From: Bacteroidota bacterium
GTDB taxonomy: Bacteria > Bacteroidota > Ignavibacteria > Ignavibacteriales > Ignavibacteriaceae
NCBI GenBank assembly: GCA_021777835.1
Contig: JAJYDC010000010.1
Span: 36,641-100,640 of the forward strand
DNA: 64,000 bases
Direction: 5' to 3'
How positions within the stretch are numbered: position 1 is the first letter of the stretch; each line of letters starts with the position of its first letter. The notes beneath the pieces are model-generated. The model had not been told where the DNA came from and searched no databases. It saw only the letters and a list, made by a program, of their open reading frames with translations. Position numbers and translations under genes: made by a program. Positions 25,533-32,967 of the stretch are shown here, piece by piece.

Positions 25533-26756
25533 TTATTTAAGACCCAGGGCTTTAATATATTCAGAATTTACTTTGCAGTTATTAATTTTAATATTGTTGA
25601 TATATTCTGAAACAACTTTTGAAACGGTATCTCTATTCGGCAAGGCTTTTCTTATGTCGTCAAAAGTTTGTCTATCAGCATTGGCGAATTCTATTATTTT
25701 ATTGTAGTTATCAGGCTGGTTTATTGAGACTATACATCTGTCGGAATCCAATCTCTTAAAAGTCCAGAAGCACCATCCGATATCGTTTTTATCAAGAAGC
25801 CTTCTAAACGAAGCAATCCAACTCATTGTATTTTCGCCGGATTCGCCCAGCCAAATGGGAACATCATACTTATCACTGAAATCTATATATTCCTGAATTA
25901 CAGATTGAGTAGTATCGCTCCAATACTTATGAAAAGTGTAAACTAATTTTGAGTCAAACGGCTTTCCGAAGATTTTGAAATTAGAATCCCATTGTGCACC
26001 GCCAAGGATTACAATATGATTCTTATCTACTGTTCTGATTGCTTTTGTAATTTGGATATACAAAGGCTCAAGTAATTTATTCAATTTTTCAGTATTGAAA
26101 TAAGGCGCAATAGGCTCGTTCAGGAGATCATAACCCAGAATATACTTCTCATTTTTATAGCGGTTCGCGATTTCTTTCCATATTTTAACGGTCAACATTT
26201 GGCTTGCAGCATTTTCGTATAAATACGGATAGCCCCAACTATCGTCAATATTAGCTCCCGTTTGTCCTCCCGGTGCGCAATGCATATCAAGGATAACATA
26301 GATTTTATTTTCAGTACACCACCTGACAATTTTATCTATCAACATGAATCCGGGGTTTGAGCATTTAGAAGAAAAATCGATACCTGTAAACAATTTGTAG
26401 TCAAAAGGAACTCTAATCGAATTAAAGCCGCTATCCTTTATAAATTTAACATCATTCTCCGTTATATAATTATACCTGAACTCATTCCAAAAATTTTCTG
26501 AAGATTCAGGTCCAATAATTTCATTAAAAACTTCGAAAATATTCCTAGAAGACTCCGCATTTTTAAATTTAAACATATATCCTTCAGGCTCTAACCAGTT
26601 ACCGACGTTAATTCCCTTCAGATGTAATTCTTTTCCATCAAGTCCAATAATTTTTTTACCTTTGGTAGTAACATAGTCATTATGTTGTGCCAATAAATTT
26701 AGAGATAGTAGAAGAACAATGACCAGTGAACTGCAAAAGTATTTTATATTAAACAT
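25533..26756 (-). CDS. Secreted GH5 glucanase (exo-beta-1,3-glucanase-like)
   Basis: 407 residues from an ATG preceded by GAGGG; an ATG six codons upstream has no ribosome site. Signal peptide to about residue 23. The GH5 barrel is complete: GKELHLKGINVGNWLEPEGY near the start (compare NLGGWL in GH5_9 exo-1,3-glucanases), DLLNEP with the acid/base Glu near residue 212, and WLGESGEN with the nucleophile Glu near 304. It has no carbohydrate-binding or sorting domain, so it is probably periplasmic. It lies 37 bases after the GH16 lipoprotein gene, one transcript. It is a paralogue of the gene at 32968-34971 on the other side of the sensor cassette. Confidence 0.9.
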   Translation of the reverse strand: MFNIKYFCSSLVIVLLLSLNLLAQHNDYVTTKGKKIIGLDGKELHLKGINVGNWLEPEGYMFKFKNAESSRNIFEVFNEIIGPESSENFWNEFRYNYITENDVKFIKDSGFNSIRVPFDYKLFTGIDFSSKCSNPGFMLIDKIVRWCTENKIYVILDMHCAPGGQTGANIDDSWGYPYLYENAASQMLTVKIWKEIANRYKNEKYILGYDLLNEPIAPYFNTEKLNKLLEPLYIQITKAIRTVDKNHIVILGGAQWDSNFKIFGKPFDSKLVYTFHKYWSDTTQSVIQEYIDFSDKYDVPIWLGESGENTMSWIASFRRLLDKNDIGWCFWTFKRLDSDRCIVSINQPDNYNKIIEFANADRQTFDDIRKALPNRDTVSKVVSEYINNIKINNCKVNSEYIKALGLK

Positions 26757-26793
26757 TAGACCCTCTTCAACCATTTAATTTGAATAATTTATA

Positions 26794-27618
26794 TCAGTTA
26801 GAAGTTTTTTGAAATACTCTGACATAATCAATTATCATCTTCTGCGGAAAAGATGTTGTATAGTCGGGATTACCGGGCCAGTTTCCGCCAACTGCAACAT
26901 TTAATACAAAATGAAATCTTTGATCGAAAGGTTTTGTAATATTAGCGGTATAGTATTTTGTATTATCTACAAAGAAACTGATAGTTGAGGAGTCCCACTC
27001 ACATGCAAAAACATGAAAATCACTTAAGAAATAGCCGTTCTGTAAAGTATAATTTCCGCCTTGTTGTTGATGGGGGTTCCCATAATGAATAGTTCCGTAG
27101 ACTTTATTTGCCTGTTGCCCCAACTCTTCCATAATATCTATTTCTCCACTTGCAGGCCACCCGCCATAGACCCAATCTGTCGGCAGCATCCAGATAGCAG
27201 GCCATAGACCTTGTCCATAAGGTAATTTTGCGCGGACTTCAAACCGGCCATATGTCCAGTCACCTTTTCCGCTTGAGTTAATTCTAGCAGATGTATACTC
27301 CTTACCTAAGTAATTTTGCTTCAATGCCTGTATAACTAAACAACTGTCCTGTAAGTAACAATTACTTGAAGAATCAGTATAGTATTGTAGCTCATTATTG
27401 CCGCCGCCATTGCCATTGATTTCATAATTCCATTTTGATGTATCAAGCGATGGACTGTTGAACTCATCATGCCAAACTAATTTGTATCCGGGAGGGGGTG
27501 TAATTTGACCGTTAGAATTTGTTGAATCCGCATTAGTAACACTATCTTTATTTTTGCAGCCGATTATGCTTGCACTAACAATAAAAATAAAGGTTATAGC
27601 CAAGACGTTAATTTTCAT
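26794..27618 (-). CDS. GH16 endo-beta-1,3-glucanase lipoprotein
   Basis: 274 residues from the ATG at 27618, chosen over an ATG four codons upstream because GAGG stands 6 bases before it. The lipobox (IIG-Cys) predicts a lipoprotein at the outer membrane. After a Ser/Thr/Asn linker comes one GH16 domain: GYKLVWHDEFNSPSLDTSKW, the laminarinase core GRFEVRAKLPYGQGLWPAIW, and catalytic GEIDIMEELG with two Glu near residue 157. It lacks CBM and sorting domains, unlike its paralogue at 21273-23393. It heads the leftward transcript with the GH5 gene, divergent from the sensor cassette, which fits control by that cassette. Confidence 0.93.
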   Translation of the reverse strand: MKINVLAITFIFIVSASIIGCKNKDSVTNADSTNSNGQITPPPGYKLVWHDEFNSPSLDTSKWNYEINGNGGGNNELQYYTDSSSNCYLQDSCLVIQALKQNYLGKEYTSARINSSGKGDWTYGRFEVRAKLPYGQGLWPAIWMLPTDWVYGGWPASGEIDIMEELGQQANKVYGTIHYGNPHQQQGGNYTLQNGYFLSDFHVFACEWDSSTISFFVDNTKYYTANITKPFDQRFHFVLNVAVGGNWPGNPDYTTSFPQKMIIDYVRVFQKTSN

Positions 27619-28219
27619 TTTATACCTCATCCTTTAGTTTGAAAATTCCGGCAATATAAAAGAGCAGAACATTTATTATATGAAAATAATCTTATAATAT
27701 TTTTCCAATAAAATTCCCAATTAGTACTTACTACATTCTTAAAAAAAATAAAAATTAACTGTGATATTCCAATCCCAATCAGAATTTCAACATATATTAT
27801 CGCAAATCTTTGGTACAACATAATTCGGAAAACAATTAAGCTTAAGCTTATGCTAAATTGGAATATAATTGTTGAGATATGATTATGTTCAATTAAAAAT
27901 TTATGATGCTGAATAAACGCATCTTTTAGGCGGGTTAAAAGCGTCTTTAAAAGAACTAAAGTAGTAAAAACATTCAAAGCGTGCTTATATTGTCTATATT
28001 TTATAGTAGCAGTTCCATTAGATGCAGTTGAAGTTCCGGAAATTGCCATTATTGACTCATTAAATTCTTAATAACCACATTAGTCCATGTAATAAATTGG
28101 TCGTTTTATACAGTTTACTCTTTGTTTAGAAAGATTTTTAATATGTTACAAATTTTATGCCCTGCTTTTTCCTATACTTCATTGCATATACCATGAAAAC
28201 TGATGAAAACAAATTTATT

Positions 28220-28368
28220 GTTAGCTAACTATTTGTCTAGTAATTCAAAACTTAAATAAAACTAACAAATCCCAGAAATGCGGATTTTATTATTTTAATA
28301 AATGGCTGTTATTAAAATGATAAAAAAACCATCGATAATTAGCTAAAGTCATAATTTGATATAGCTAA
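28220..28368. promoter_or_regulatory. Cluster of TTAGCTAA motifs, possible activator sites
   Basis: GTTAGCTAAC (a perfect palindrome, 28220-28229), TTAGCTAA (28339-28346) and ATAGCTAA (28361-28368) lie within 150 bases of the divergent region. About two TTAGCTAA would be expected by chance in the whole window at this base composition, so the clustering is mildly notable. They could be binding sites for the NtrC-family activator encoded next door; unproven. Confidence 0.3.
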
Positions 28369-28434
28369 GTAGTTTAGAAAAAACAATAATAATTGAGAAA
28401 GATTTCTTCTTTTCATTGTTCTCTTATAAATTAG

Positions 28435-28455
28435 TTGGTTCACTTATTGAGCCAA
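28435..28455. promoter_or_regulatory. Operator-like inverted repeat upstream of the sensor cassette
   Basis: TTGGTTCA (28435-28442) and TGAGCCAA (28448-28455) are complementary apart from one G-T wobble, around a 5-base centre. The repeat lies 76 bases before the start of the solute-binding gene. The symmetry suggests a dimeric regulator site at the cassette promoter. Confidence 0.45.
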
Positions 28456-28531
28456 ATGGAATATTATAAAAAGCATTAAACAATTGGAATTCACGAATAC
28501 TTAATAAAATTAATATTTATATGAGTGACCT

Positions 28532-29842
28532 ATGCATTTTTCTAAAATTTTTTACGTAGTAATTAGTGCCATTCTTGTTACAATCTTTATGCTCATTATT
28601 TATGTTTTTCCCACCTACAATATTATTGGAAGAAGCCAGGGAAAACCTGTTAAAATATATTTTGCCGATAATATATCTCCCGCCCACATAGAATTAATAA
28701 AACTGTTTAATGAAAAAAACAAAGGAAAGATTGAGGTAGTTCCTCTTAATCTCCCGTTTAGCAAATTTAGTACTAATGATAGGAAAGAATTATTAGCTAG
28801 ATATTTTAGGAGTAAAAGTGACAGGATAGATGTTTTCTCGGTTGATCAGATTTGGGTACCACGCTTCGCAAGATGGGCGATCTCGTTAGATGGGTATATC
28901 CCGGATTCAGAAAGAACCTCAATATTAAAGTATGCACTTAAGACATGTGTTTATAATAATACATTAGTAGCTGTTCCGCTTTATATCGATATCGCACTTA
29001 TGTATTACAGAAAAAGTTTAATTGAGAAGTTAAGGAATACAAAACAGATAGAAGCAGAATTAAAAAAATCGATTACCTGGGAAGACTTAATATCACTTAA
29101 GAAGAATTATCCGAATAATCCTTTATTCGTATTTCAAGCAGATGATTTTGAGGGTTTAGTCTGTATTTATACAGAAATATTGGCAAACATGCACGGCAAA
29201 GTAGTTGAAAATGATTCCTTGTTAATCAAATCCAGGCAAGCAGAAAAAGCGCTTCAATTTCTTGATGATTTAGTTAATAAATACAGAGTCTCGCCAAAGA
29301 ATGTTTTAAGATTTAAGGAAGACGATTCATATCAGTATTATCTACAGAATAATGGAGTATTTCTCCGGGGCTGGACGGGTTTATTTAAAAATAACAATGT
29401 CGGAAACAAATACTTATACCTTAGAAATGATATTGGTGAAGCTCCAACCCCACACCTCAAGGGTTCCAAGCCGACATCAGTTTATGGGGGATGGGATTTA
29501 ATGGTCTCAAAATATTCTACCAAAGTGCCCGAGGCTATTCGTTTTATTAAGTTCTTAACGAGCAAAGAGGCACAAAAAATTCTTTTTGAAAAAGGCGGAT
29601 ATATACCAATTAACAATTCAATTTATGAAGACACATCATATGTAAATAAAAATCCCGAATTAAAATTTTGTACTAAATTATTAAAAAATGGTTTATACAG
29701 GCCTTTTACTGAACAGTATACCAATATTTCAGATATACTTTCATATTATGTGAATCAATCAATAAAAGGAAACCTGACGCCGCGTGATGCGCTTTATAAG
29801 GCATATGATAAACTCAATTCGAAAAGTATTTTGTTAAAATAA
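28532..29842 (+). CDS. Membrane-tethered extracellular solute-binding protein (sugar type), presumed sensor subunit
   Basis: 436 residues. An uncleaved-looking N-terminal helix (about 5-27) has no lipobox Cys, so the protein is probably anchored in the inner membrane. The rest is an ABC-type family 1 sugar-binding fold: VKIYFADNISPAHIELIKLFNEKN..KIEVVPLNL, RIDVFSVDQIWVPRFA, VAVPLYIDIALMYYRKSLI, GWDLMVSKYSTKVPEAIRFI and LTSKEAQKILFEKGGYIP. No ABC permease or ATPase gene is near. It starts a tight run with a kinase (12-base gap) and a sigma-54 activator. I infer a sensor that binds a glucan oligosaccharide and signals to the kinase rather than a transporter part. Partnership with distant permeases remains possible. 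Confidence 0.85.
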   Translation: MHFSKIFYVVISAILVTIFMLIIYVFPTYNIIGRSQGKPVKIYFADNISPAHIELIKLFNEKNKGKIEVVPLNLPFSKFSTNDRKELLARYFRSKSDRIDVFSVDQIWVPRFARWAISLDGYIPDSERTSILKYALKTCVYNNTLVAVPLYIDIALMYYRKSLIEKLRNTKQIEAELKKSITWEDLISLKKNYPNNPLFVFQADDFEGLVCIYTEILANMHGKVVENDSLLIKSRQAEKALQFLDDLVNKYRVSPKNVLRFKEDDSYQYYLQNNGVFLRGWTGLFKNNNVGNKYLYLRNDIGEAPTPHLKGSKPTSVYGGWDLMVSKYSTKVPEAIRFIKFLTSKEAQKILFEKGGYIPINNSIYEDTSYVNKNPELKFCTKLLKNGLYRPFTEQYTNISDILSYYVNQSIKGNLTPRDALYKAYDKLNSKSILLK

Positions 29843-29854
29843 AAAGTTTTAGCC

Positions 29855-31333
29855 ATGAAAAATAAAAAAGTAATCGAGAAGCTTAAAGAATATCACTTTC
29901 AATTCAAGCATTTAACAGTGATCTTCATTGTTTTATTTTCTTTCCAACTAATTGTATCGTTCATTAATAAATCTTCAATGCGTTCGTTCTTTGAGAGTAA
30001 TCAAAGCTGGTATCAAAAGGACTCCGCAGAAAGGCTGGCTAATTTATCAACAACGACCTTTGAGCTGTTACTAGAAACAATTAATCGGAAAAAGGATATA
30101 GATAATGAGGAAGCAGATAAGATAAAAAAAGCATTCGACATAATTTTCAGTCAAGAAGTTCTACAGCATAATATTGAAGAGTTGTGTATTCTTATTAAAA
30201 AGGGAAACACAATATATGCTATCGACGACGGTAAAACGTTATATGATGTACTTTACATGGATTCAACTATAATCAGAAGTAATAATGGACAACATTTACA
30301 GGCTGTATCGCTATATAAAAGCATTCACAATTTCTTAGTTTCGAAAGAGCAAATAAAAAGCATAATAACAGGTAAGAATACATTTAATACGTTTGTGCCT
30401 TTAGTATTGCGGGGTGAGTATATCGGTGCTTTATATATGAAAAACACCCCTGATTTTTCTTTCATTTCTAATAAGGTAATATCTAATTATGATGAGACAT
30501 CAATCTTATATTTGTCTCTCATTTCACTAGGATTACTTTCGATGTATTTTGTTTCTTCTTACACCGTAAAAGAAAGAGATGAAACTCAAAGGCTACTTTT
30601 AATAGAGCATGAAGAAAATCTAAAAAAGCAAATAAATTATCAAAAGGAAATAGTATTTACAAAAAGGATATATCATACACATCATAAAGCAGAAAAAATT
30701 ATGGGCTTTATAAAGGGCGATTTGGCTCTACTTTCTCAGAATAATATAAATGAAATAAAATACAGGGTAACGAAGTATGCAAATTTCATATCCCGCATTA
30801 TATATGATATGAAATGGTTTGAACCGCCTGTGCAGACAATTCGCAACCCCATATTTAAGACGGATTTGAATGATGTAATAAGATTTATAATAAATAATAT
30901 ATTCCTTCGCAGTTCAAAAAAAAGCGGAACTTTTACCATTTTACTAGAAGAAGAAAATGATTTGCCAATTCTTCACGTTAACGAATTTGTTATATGGGAA
31001 ATCATGGAGCCGATAATTCAAAACAGCATTGATCACGGCGGAAAGAGCAGCTTAGAAATTAAAGTGAAAACCCATTATTCAAAAGAGGGAAATGTGATTC
31101 ATGTTATTGTCCGAGACAATGGTAATGGCATATCGGCTAATCTGCTTGAATATAATAACCGAGGAGTAAAGCTGATATTTGGCGAGAATATTTCAACCAA
31201 AAACTCTCCTATTGAGAATGTTGGTTACGGCTGTTATATCGCTTATGAAATGGCAAAGAAATGCGGTTGGGATATTGATGCAAATAATCTTAAAGAAGGC
31301 GGATGCGAATTTGTAATTACAATAAAAGTATAG
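29855..31333 (+). CDS. Sensor histidine kinase partnered with the tethered binding protein
   Basis: 492 residues. Two membrane helices (about 20-38 and 218-236) bound a periplasmic sensor domain of about 175 residues with a PAS/dCache-like end (FVPLVLRGEYIGALYM). A cytoplasmic coiled coil leads to an atypical H-box, RIYHTHHKAEKIMGFIKGD (candidate phospho-His at 273-276), unlike the usual SHELRTP. The ATPase domain is complete: N-box EPIIQNSIDHGGKS, G1 VRDNGNGIS, G2 VGYGCYIAYEMAKKCGW. Its periplasmic domain may contact the binding protein made by the upstream gene. The product should phosphorylate the response regulator 93 bases downstream. The odd H-box puts it outside the common kinase classes. 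Confidence 0.88.
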   Translation: MKNKKVIEKLKEYHFQFKHLTVIFIVLFSFQLIVSFINKSSMRSFFESNQSWYQKDSAERLANLSTTTFELLLETINRKKDIDNEEADKIKKAFDIIFSQEVLQHNIEELCILIKKGNTIYAIDDGKTLYDVLYMDSTIIRSNNGQHLQAVSLYKSIHNFLVSKEQIKSIITGKNTFNTFVPLVLRGEYIGALYMKNTPDFSFISNKVISNYDETSILYLSLISLGLLSMYFVSSYTVKERDETQRLLLIEHEENLKKQINYQKEIVFTKRIYHTHHKAEKIMGFIKGDLALLSQNNINEIKYRVTKYANFISRIIYDMKWFEPPVQTIRNPIFKTDLNDVIRFIINNIFLRSSKKSGTFTILLEEENDLPILHVNEFVIWEIMEPIIQNSIDHGGKSSLEIKVKTHYSKEGNVIHVIVRDNGNGISANLLEYNNRGVKLIFGENISTKNSPIENVGYGCYIAYEMAKKCGWDIDANNLKEGGCEFVITIKV

Positions 31334-31426
31334 GGGTTAAAAAAATGAATTTGGATTTAATGGATAAATAAAAATATCTTTGCGATCCTAATACCTATTA
31401 ACATATAAAGTAATATAAGGAAGTAA

Positions 31427-32878
31427 ATGTCAAAGGGAAATGTTATTAATGTATTGCTGGTTGAAGACGAAGAATTCGACGTTTTAAGAGTAAAAAAAAC
31501 CATAGAGCCTTTTCTAGACAGAATCAATATTGCAGATGTTGTTTCTGACGGAAATGATGCTATAGATATAATTAATAAGAATCCATCTTTCTTTGATGTA
31601 GTTATAATGGATTTTAATCTTTCGGGCGGTATAATGGGAGATAAACTAATCCAAAGGATAAAGGAGATTGATGCATCTATTCAAATAGTCGTAATAACAA
31701 AAATGACTATTAATATTACTGACTACAACTTTGCGCATCGTTTAATGAAAGCAGGGGCATTTTGGTATTGTACGAAATATCCCGGAGATATTGAAGAATA
31801 TATTTATCAGCCTACGGATTTTATATTAAGTATATTAAACGCAAGCGAAAAATCACGAATAGAAAAAGCCTGGAATAATTCAAATCAAAAATTAATAAAG
31901 AATGTTGAAGATATTCTTCATCAAAAAAGAATTATAGGTGAATCACCATCAATTCAATTTCTCAAACAAGAAATCATAAAATATTCTGCAAGTGATGTTA
32001 ATATCTTGATTAGCGGTCCTTCGGGTACCGGCAAAGAACTAGTTGCATATAATATTCATTATAACAGCAGCAGAAAATTTGAGAATTTTATCACAATAAA
32101 TTGCGGTAGCCTTCCGCAGGAATTGATTGAGAGCGAACTATTCGGTTATGAAAAAGGTTCATTCACGGGAGCGGATAAACGTAAGCTAGGATTATTTGAA
32201 ATTGCACATAACGGTACTGTATTTCTGGATGAAGTGACAGAGCTACCTCTTTCTGCGCAAGTAAAGTTATTGCGTGTAATACAGGATGGAGAACTTGAAA
32301 AAATTGGAAGAACCGAAAAAGTAAAAGTGAATGTTAGAATTATTGCAGCAACAAACCGGAATATAGAAGAAGAAGTTAAAGCCAAAAGATTTAGAGAGGA
32401 CCTTTACTACCGTTTGAACGTAATTTATATAAATGTTCCTGATCTGAAAAAAAGAAAGACCGACATTCCAATTTTGATCGATCACTTCCTTACTTTTTAC
32501 AGTCAGAATATGGGAAAAGAGAAACCACAATTAAGCACAAAGGCACTGGAAATCTTAAATAATTACACCTGGAAGGGAAATGTTCGGGAGTTAAAAAATG
32601 TTGTACAGCGTATGTTATTTGTTGAAGCGCCGGTAATTGATGAGCAAAACACATTAAGAGCCTTAGGAGTAATTTCCAATGAAAATAATTTTTCAGATGA
32701 ATTTGAAACTTTTTTTAAAGAAAATGAATTACCGCTCTCAAGCATGGAAAATTTGTTAAGGGAAAAATACTTTATTTATATACGCAAAAACTCTACATCC
32801 GATACTGAAGCAGCAAAAAGGCTTGGATTGGCACCATCTAACTACCATCGAATGGCGAAGGGACTTGGTTTAAAGTAA
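31427..32878 (+). CDS. NtrC-family sigma-54-dependent response regulator
   Basis: 483 residues: a receiver domain (1-125) with acceptor Asp62 in VVIMDFNL and the conserved Lys in CTKYPGD; an AAA+ domain (about 160-400) with Walker A GPSGTGKELVAYNIH, the sigma-54 contact loop YEKGSFTGADKRKLG (GSFTGA, a common variant of GAFTGA), Walker B GTVFLDEVTELP and an arginine-finger region; and a Fis-type helix-turn-helix at the end (TSDTEAAKRLGLAPSNYHRM). Known role: a hexameric activator that remodels RNA polymerase-sigma-54 from upstream sites. The neighbours suggest control of the flanking glucanase genes. Bacteroidota glycan loci normally use hybrid sensors, SusR or ECF sigma factors, so this is unusual. 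Confidence 0.94.
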   Translation: MSKGNVINVLLVEDEEFDVLRVKKTIEPFLDRINIADVVSDGNDAIDIINKNPSFFDVVIMDFNLSGGIMGDKLIQRIKEIDASIQIVVITKMTINITDYNFAHRLMKAGAFWYCTKYPGDIEEYIYQPTDFILSILNASEKSRIEKAWNNSNQKLIKNVEDILHQKRIIGESPSIQFLKQEIIKYSASDVNILISGPSGTGKELVAYNIHYNSSRKFENFITINCGSLPQELIESELFGYEKGSFTGADKRKLGLFEIAHNGTVFLDEVTELPLSAQVKLLRVIQDGELEKIGRTEKVKVNVRIIAATNRNIEEEVKAKRFREDLYYRLNVIYINVPDLKKRKTDIPILIDHFLTFYSQNMGKEKPQLSTKALEILNNYTWKGNVRELKNVVQRMLFVEAPVIDEQNTLRALGVISNENNFSDEFETFFKENELPLSSMENLLREKYFIYIRKNSTSDTEAAKRLGLAPSNYHRMAKGLGLK

Positions 32879-32918
32879 ATAATTATCCATATAACTTTTA
32901 ATATGAAAAGTGAATTCA

Positions 32919-32934
32919 TGGCTTGATTCTTGAT
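32919..32934 (+). promoter_or_regulatory. Sigma-54-like -24/-12 element before the GH5-CBM6 gene
   Basis: TGGC (32919-32922), then TTGAT (32930-32934), gives the GG-N10 spacing of a -24/-12 promoter with GA in place of the usual GC. It lies 33 bases before the likely ATG at 32968. The match is partial; the nearby sigma-54 activator is what makes it worth listing. Confidence 0.25.
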
Positions 32935-32967
32935 TATAAAACTGCATATGAAAAATCAGGAAACATA

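Larger units (their letters stand above)
27619..28531. promoter_or_regulatory. Divergent control region between the GH16/GH5 transcript and the sensor cassette
   Basis: 913 bases. A 140-codon leftward frame (27627-28049) has no ribosome site and unremarkable content; I treat it as non-coding. On the minus strand a GG-N10-GC spaced element at 28024-28037 (CGGAAC-N5-CTGCA read leftward) loosely fits a sigma-54 -24/-12 promoter, about 400 bases before the GH16 start. Further right lie TTAGCTAA motifs and an inverted repeat, listed separately. This layout resembles a sigma-54 promoter with distal activator sites, but each part is weak. Confidence 0.4.

Noticed and set aside
27627..28049. A 140-codon leftward open frame upstream of the GH16 lipoprotein gene
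   Set aside because: No ribosome site before its ATG, no recognisable domain, and an AT-rich sequence that gives hydrophobic residues by chance. It lies in the divergent promoter region and overlaps the next gene's leader.
28532..29842. Reading the solute-binding protein as part of an ABC sugar importer
   Set aside because: No permease or ATPase gene nearby, the anchor is a helix rather than a lipobox, and it is tightly coupled to a kinase. A sensor role explains the context better.
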